Source: Microbacteriaceae bacterium (lineage in GTDB: Bacteria; Actinomycetota; Actinomycetes; Actinomycetales; Microbacteriaceae). Taken from it: a stretch of 8,894 nucleotides of DNA. The stretch is from NCBI GenBank assembly GCA_030840185.1, contig JAUZFY010000207.1:1-8894 (forward strand), read 5' to 3'. The position numbers were made by a program, and so were the translations under genes. The notes below the pieces were generated by a model. That model had not been told where the DNA came from and did no database searches. It saw nothing but the letters and a program-made list of their open reading frames with translations. The stretch's first letter is position 1. Every line of letters starts with the position of its first letter. Positions 7,013 through 8,894 of the stretch are shown here, one piece after another.

Positions 7013-7077
7013 GAGTAGGTCGGCATCGCAACAAGTACCGCTGATCGAGTAGGTCGCTCAGCGACCGTATCGAGATC
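7013..7077. repeat. 65-bp direct repeat, copy 2
   Basis: This is the second copy of the segment at 6852-6916, with three substitutions: one in the GGCATSGCAA part and two in the palindrome (CTGC versus CCGT). The CCGT version restores better pairing of the palindrome arms (GTCGCT...GCGAC). The copy ends 51 bases before the dnaJ start codon. Confidence 0.9.
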
Positions 7078-7128
7078 CACCGCACCAGCCCAATCAACTC
7101 AATCAGCACCGTACGAAAGGAGGCGCCT

Positions 7129-8106
7129 GTGGCAAGCCAAGACTGGTTTGACAAGGACTTCTACGCCGTTCTCGGCGTCTCCAAAGATGTTTCCGCGGCA
7201 GACCTGAAGAAGGCCTATCGCAAACTCGCCCGCAAGTATCACCCGGACTCAAACCCGGGGAACGCGGGAGCGGAGGCGAAGTTCAAGGAGATCAGCGAAG
7301 CGCACGCCGTGCTCGCCGACCCAGAGCAGCGCCAAGAGTACGACCAGATGCGCGCCATGGGCCCCGGTCGGCCCCGCTTCACCTCGGCGGCGCCCGGCCA
7401 GAACGGCGGCTTCGAGGATGTCTTCGGAGGCATGTTCGGCCAGGGGGGCTCACGGGCAGGCTCGCAAGGCGGCTTCGAGGACATCTTCAGCGGGATGTTC
7501 GGCGGCGGCGGATTCGGGCAAAGCACCGGAGGCTTTCGTGGCGCGAGCGGCCCGACAAAGGGACGCGACCTCGCGGCGAGCACGACACTCGATTTCCTCA
7601 CTGCCATCAAGGGCGACACCGTCAAACTTCGGCCCGCGGACGGCAAGCCGATCAGCGTGAAGATTCCGGCCGGCGTCAGCGACGGACAAAAGATTCGGCT
7701 CAAGGGCAAGGGCGAGCCCAGCATGGATGGCGGGGCGCCGGGCGACCTGACCCTCACTGTTTCCGTTCGGCCGCATCCGGTGTTCGTGCGGGACGGGCTC
7801 AACCTTCGAGTCGACGTTCCGGTCACCTTCACCGAGGCAACGCTCGGGGCCACGATCGAGGTGCCGACCCTCGGCGGCGAGCCGGTGAAGTTGCGGGTCG
7901 CAGCTGGCACGCCGTCCGGCCGGGTCCTTCGCGTTAAGGGACGCGGTGTGACGACGACCAAGGGCACCGGAGACCTGCTTGCGACGGTGCAGGTTGCGGT
8001 TCCCGGCCACCTGAGCGCGGAGGCGCGAGAGGCCCTCGAGAGATTCGCCGCCCTGCAGCCGACCGAGAACCCTCGCGCAGAATTGATTGCGAAATCGAGA
8101 GGGTGA
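7129..8106 (+). CDS. dnaJ: DnaJ-type co-chaperone, class B (no zinc finger)
   Basis: This J-domain protein delivers substrates to DnaK and stimulates its ATPase. The 325 residues start at GTG 7129, with a near-perfect AAAGGAGG ribosome site (7116-7123) five bases upstream. The J-domain spans about residues 10-75 with the HPD triad at 38-40 (KYHPDSNPG). The Gly/Phe region (about 80-145) contains a duplicated 12-residue motif, GGFED[VI]F[GS]GMFG, at 93-104 and 114-125. Two C-terminal substrate-binding barrels follow (TTLDFLTAIKGDT, KIPAGVSDGQKIRLKGKG, VRVKGRG-like VLRVKGRG). The CxxCxGxG zinc-binding repeats of class A DnaJ are entirely absent, so this is a class B (CbpA/DnaJ1-like) protein even though it sits in the dnaK operon. 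hspR begins four bases after its stop. Confidence 0.96.
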   Translation: MASQDWFDKDFYAVLGVSKDVSAADLKKAYRKLARKYHPDSNPGNAGAEAKFKEISEAHAVLADPEQRQEYDQMRAMGPGRPRFTSAAPGQNGGFEDVFGGMFGQGGSRAGSQGGFEDIFSGMFGGGGFGQSTGGFRGASGPTKGRDLAASTTLDFLTAIKGDTVKLRPADGKPISVKIPAGVSDGQKIRLKGKGEPSMDGGAPGDLTLTVSVRPHPVFVRDGLNLRVDVPVTFTEATLGATIEVPTLGGEPVKLRVAAGTPSGRVLRVKGRGVTTTKGTGDLLATVQVAVPGHLSAEAREALERFAALQPTENPRAELIAKSRG

Positions 8107-8110
8107 CGCC

Positions 8111-8524
8111 GTGGACGCCAACGAGCCGGTCTTCGCGATAGCGGTCGCGGCCCAACTCGCGGGAATGCACCCGCAGACGCTGAGGCAATACGACCGACTT
8201 CAATTGGTGAGCCCCAAGCGCACGGTTGGCCAGTCTCGCCGCTACTCCATGAGGGATGTCGCGCAACTGCGGGAAATCGCTCGGCTCGGTGCCGAGGGCG
8301 TGAGCCTCGAGGGAATCAAGCGCATCCTGCAGCTCGAAAACCAGGTTAGCTCCCTCAATCACCGGGTGCGGGAACTTGAAAGCGCCATAGCCGAGGCACT
8401 CCTCAGCCGTCCCGGGTCACGGGTCTTCGCGGCGGACGAGTTGGGCGGCGTAGTGTCCATCAAGGCAGGCACTCGTGCCCGACGAAACACGCAGGTCGTC
8501 GTCTGGCGGCCGCTCGACCACTGA
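8111..8524 (+). CDS. hspR: Heat-shock repressor HspR (MerR family)
   Basis: HspR represses the dnaK operon by binding HAIR sites, two of which lie upstream of dnaK here; in Streptomyces DnaK serves as its co-repressor. The protein has 137 residues from the GTG at 8111. The MerR helix-turn-helix and wing cover residues 8-50 (FAIAVAAQLAGMHPQTLRQYDRL, then VSPKRTVGQSRRYSMRDV). A dimerisation helix lies at about 70-98 (IKRILQLENQVSSLNHRVRELESAI), and a conserved hydrophobic end NTQVVVWRPLDH resembles other HspR tails. The start is chosen because GAGAGGG (8097-8103) precedes it at good spacing. An in-frame TTG at 8087 would overlap dnaJ without its own ribosome site. The 4-base gap to dnaJ indicates one transcript. 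Confidence 0.95.
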   Translation: MDANEPVFAIAVAAQLAGMHPQTLRQYDRLQLVSPKRTVGQSRRYSMRDVAQLREIARLGAEGVSLEGIKRILQLENQVSSLNHRVRELESAIAEALLSRPGSRVFAADELGGVVSIKAGTRARRNTQVVVWRPLDH

Positions 8525-8567
8525 ACCTGTCGACATTTTTCGCCCACCCATTTTGCTAGGAGCCACC

Positions 8568-8846
8568 ATGACGGATGATCAGCCGCAGGTGCCGCAACCG
8601 GGGGCCCCCGGAGCGCAGCAGCCGTACGGTAGCCAGCCGTACGGTCGGCAGCCCTCTCCGCCGGCGTACGCACCACGGCAGGTTCGACCGCCGCTGACCC
8701 GCGAGGCCCGTCGAGGGGCGACCGTTGCCGGCAGCGTCGGTTTCGTTCTGCTCAGCCTCGGCTACGCCATGGTTGCGATCAGCGCGGTCATCGGTTGGTT
8801 GAGCTGGTGGTCGATGGCGCACGCGATGCGGCCTGCCGGTGCCTGA
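8568..8846 (+). CDS. Small Pro/Gln-rich membrane protein of unknown function
   Basis: This 92-residue protein starts at ATG 8568, with TAGGAG (8557-8562) five bases upstream. The first 45 residues are polar and low in complexity, rich in Pro, Gln, Gly and Tyr, with a duplicated QPYG (QPYGSQPYGRQP). A basic stretch TREARRG comes next. It is followed by a long hydrophobic segment (ATVAGSVGFVLLSLGYAMVAISAVIGWLSWW, about 52-82) that could be one long or two short membrane helices, and the end is short and polar. Positive charges before the helix suggest a cytoplasmic N-terminus. It lies 43 bases after hspR on the same strand and may be read from the operon or from its own promoter; neither is clear. 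I do not recognise the family. An earlier in-frame start within hspR (8475) lacks a ribosome site and was not used. Confidence 0.7.
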   Translation: MTDDQPQVPQPGAPGAQQPYGSQPYGRQPSPPAYAPRQVRPPLTREARRGATVAGSVGFVLLSLGYAMVAISAVIGWLSWWSMAHAMRPAGA

Positions 8847-8849
8847 TCC

Positions 8850-8874
8850 CGGCGCAGGCAATGCCGCAGCGCCG
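8850..8874 (+). terminator. Possible hairpin terminator after the small membrane protein gene
   Basis: CGGCGC (8850-8855) and GCGCCG (8869-8874) are complementary, and GGC-AAT-GCC between them could extend the stem with a bulge. Only AAGTTT follows instead of a true T-run, so this is a weak call. It starts four bases after the stop codon. Confidence 0.3.
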
Positions 8875-8894
8875 AAGTTTGATCTGGGCAGCTT

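Larger units (their letters stand above)
6845..7077. repeat. Cluster of palindromic GATCGAGTAGG repeats between grpE and dnaJ
   Basis: The 298 bases between grpE and dnaJ contain no credible gene but at least six related units. Two complete imperfect palindromes (6879-6916 and 7040-7077) have the form GATCGAGTAGGTCGCT...CGAGATC. Three partial left halves continue with GGCATSGCAA (6845-6870, 6987-7010 and 7013-7030). One unit in the opposite orientation starts GGTCTCGATAC and ends ACTCGACC (6929-6963). Extragenic palindromes of the GTCTCGATAC / ACTCGACC type are widespread in actinobacterial genomes, to my knowledge. In RNA the complete units could fold into hairpins within the operon transcript. 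The remaining 7078-7128 holds only the dnaJ leader and ribosome site. Confidence 0.85.

Noticed and set aside
6845..7077. CRISPR-like array
   Set aside because: Unit lengths and spacing are irregular, units occur in both orientations, the linkers between copies are themselves repeated, and there are no cas genes.
6736..7154. Minus-strand open frames encoding repeated MPTYSI peptides
   Set aside because: The repeated peptide is just the palindromic DNA repeat translated; the frame overlaps grpE and dnaJ ends and has no ribosome site.
8087..8110. Earlier TTG start for hspR
   Set aside because: It would overlap dnaJ by 20 bases without a ribosome site, whereas the GTG at 8111 has GAGAGGG at good spacing and gives the usual HspR N-terminus.
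7239..8121. Minus-strand open frames opposite dnaJ
   Set aside because: These are shadow frames of dnaJ, Pro/Ser/Arg-rich, with no supporting signals.
8475..8567. Earlier start for the small membrane protein inside hspR
   Set aside because: The extra residues are an alternate reading of the hspR 3' end; TAGGAG supports the ATG at 8568.

Overview
The window looks like chromosomal DNA from a high-GC Gram-positive bacterium, most likely an actinobacterium of the Microbacteriaceae type. The main evidence is the gene order dnaK-grpE-dnaJ-hspR, two inverted repeats of the HspR-binding HAIR type (CTTGAGT-N7-ACTCAAG) upstream of dnaK, the GC-biased codon use, and a cluster of GATCGAGTAGG / TATCGAGATC palindromic repeats of a kind common between genes in this group. 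Genus cannot be assigned from the sequence alone.

Left part (1-3517), mostly minus strand. A truncated plus-strand ORF (3-170) gives the C-terminal end of a small membrane protein. It converges on a two-gene minus-strand unit: an ArsR-family regulator (654-1043) followed by an SRPBCC/AHSA1-type protein (150-635), with a recognisable promoter at 1077-1105. The regulator ends in seven Thr-Asp repeats encoded by a perfect hexanucleotide tract. Next comes a 23-bp-arm inverted repeat (1121-1197), placed to terminate transcription of the next minus-strand pair. That pair is a UMF1-type major facilitator transporter (2051-3517) and a PEP mutase/isocitrate lyase superfamily enzyme (1212-2015).

Middle (3518-4292). 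A 24-bp palindrome lies in the divergent gap between the transporter and a plus-strand four-helix membrane protein (3575-4108), which resembles the EXPERA family (TMEM97/sigma-2 receptor, emopamil-binding protein). The following gap carries the dnaK control region: a perfect TTGACA -35 element flanked by two HAIR sites.

Right part (4293-8524). This is the Hsp70 chaperone operon. DnaK (Hsp70 ATPase), GrpE (nucleotide exchange factor) and a zinc-finger-less class B DnaJ form the folding machine. HspR is the MerR-family repressor expected to close a feedback loop on the promoter. Between grpE and dnaJ lie 298 noncoding bases filled with partial and complete copies of a palindromic repeat, including a 65-bp near-identical direct duplication; this is the most structurally unusual stretch of the window. 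After hspR comes a short Pro/Gln-rich single-pass membrane protein (8568-8846) of unknown function, then a weak hairpin at the window edge.

No RNA genes, CRISPR array, insertion sequence or transposase was found. Nothing in the window amounts to a clearly new multi-gene system. The items most worth following up are the repeat cluster inside the chaperone operon, the bacterial EXPERA-like protein with its divergent transporter, the long inverted repeat at 1121-1197, and the slippage-prone Thr-Asp tail of the regulator.
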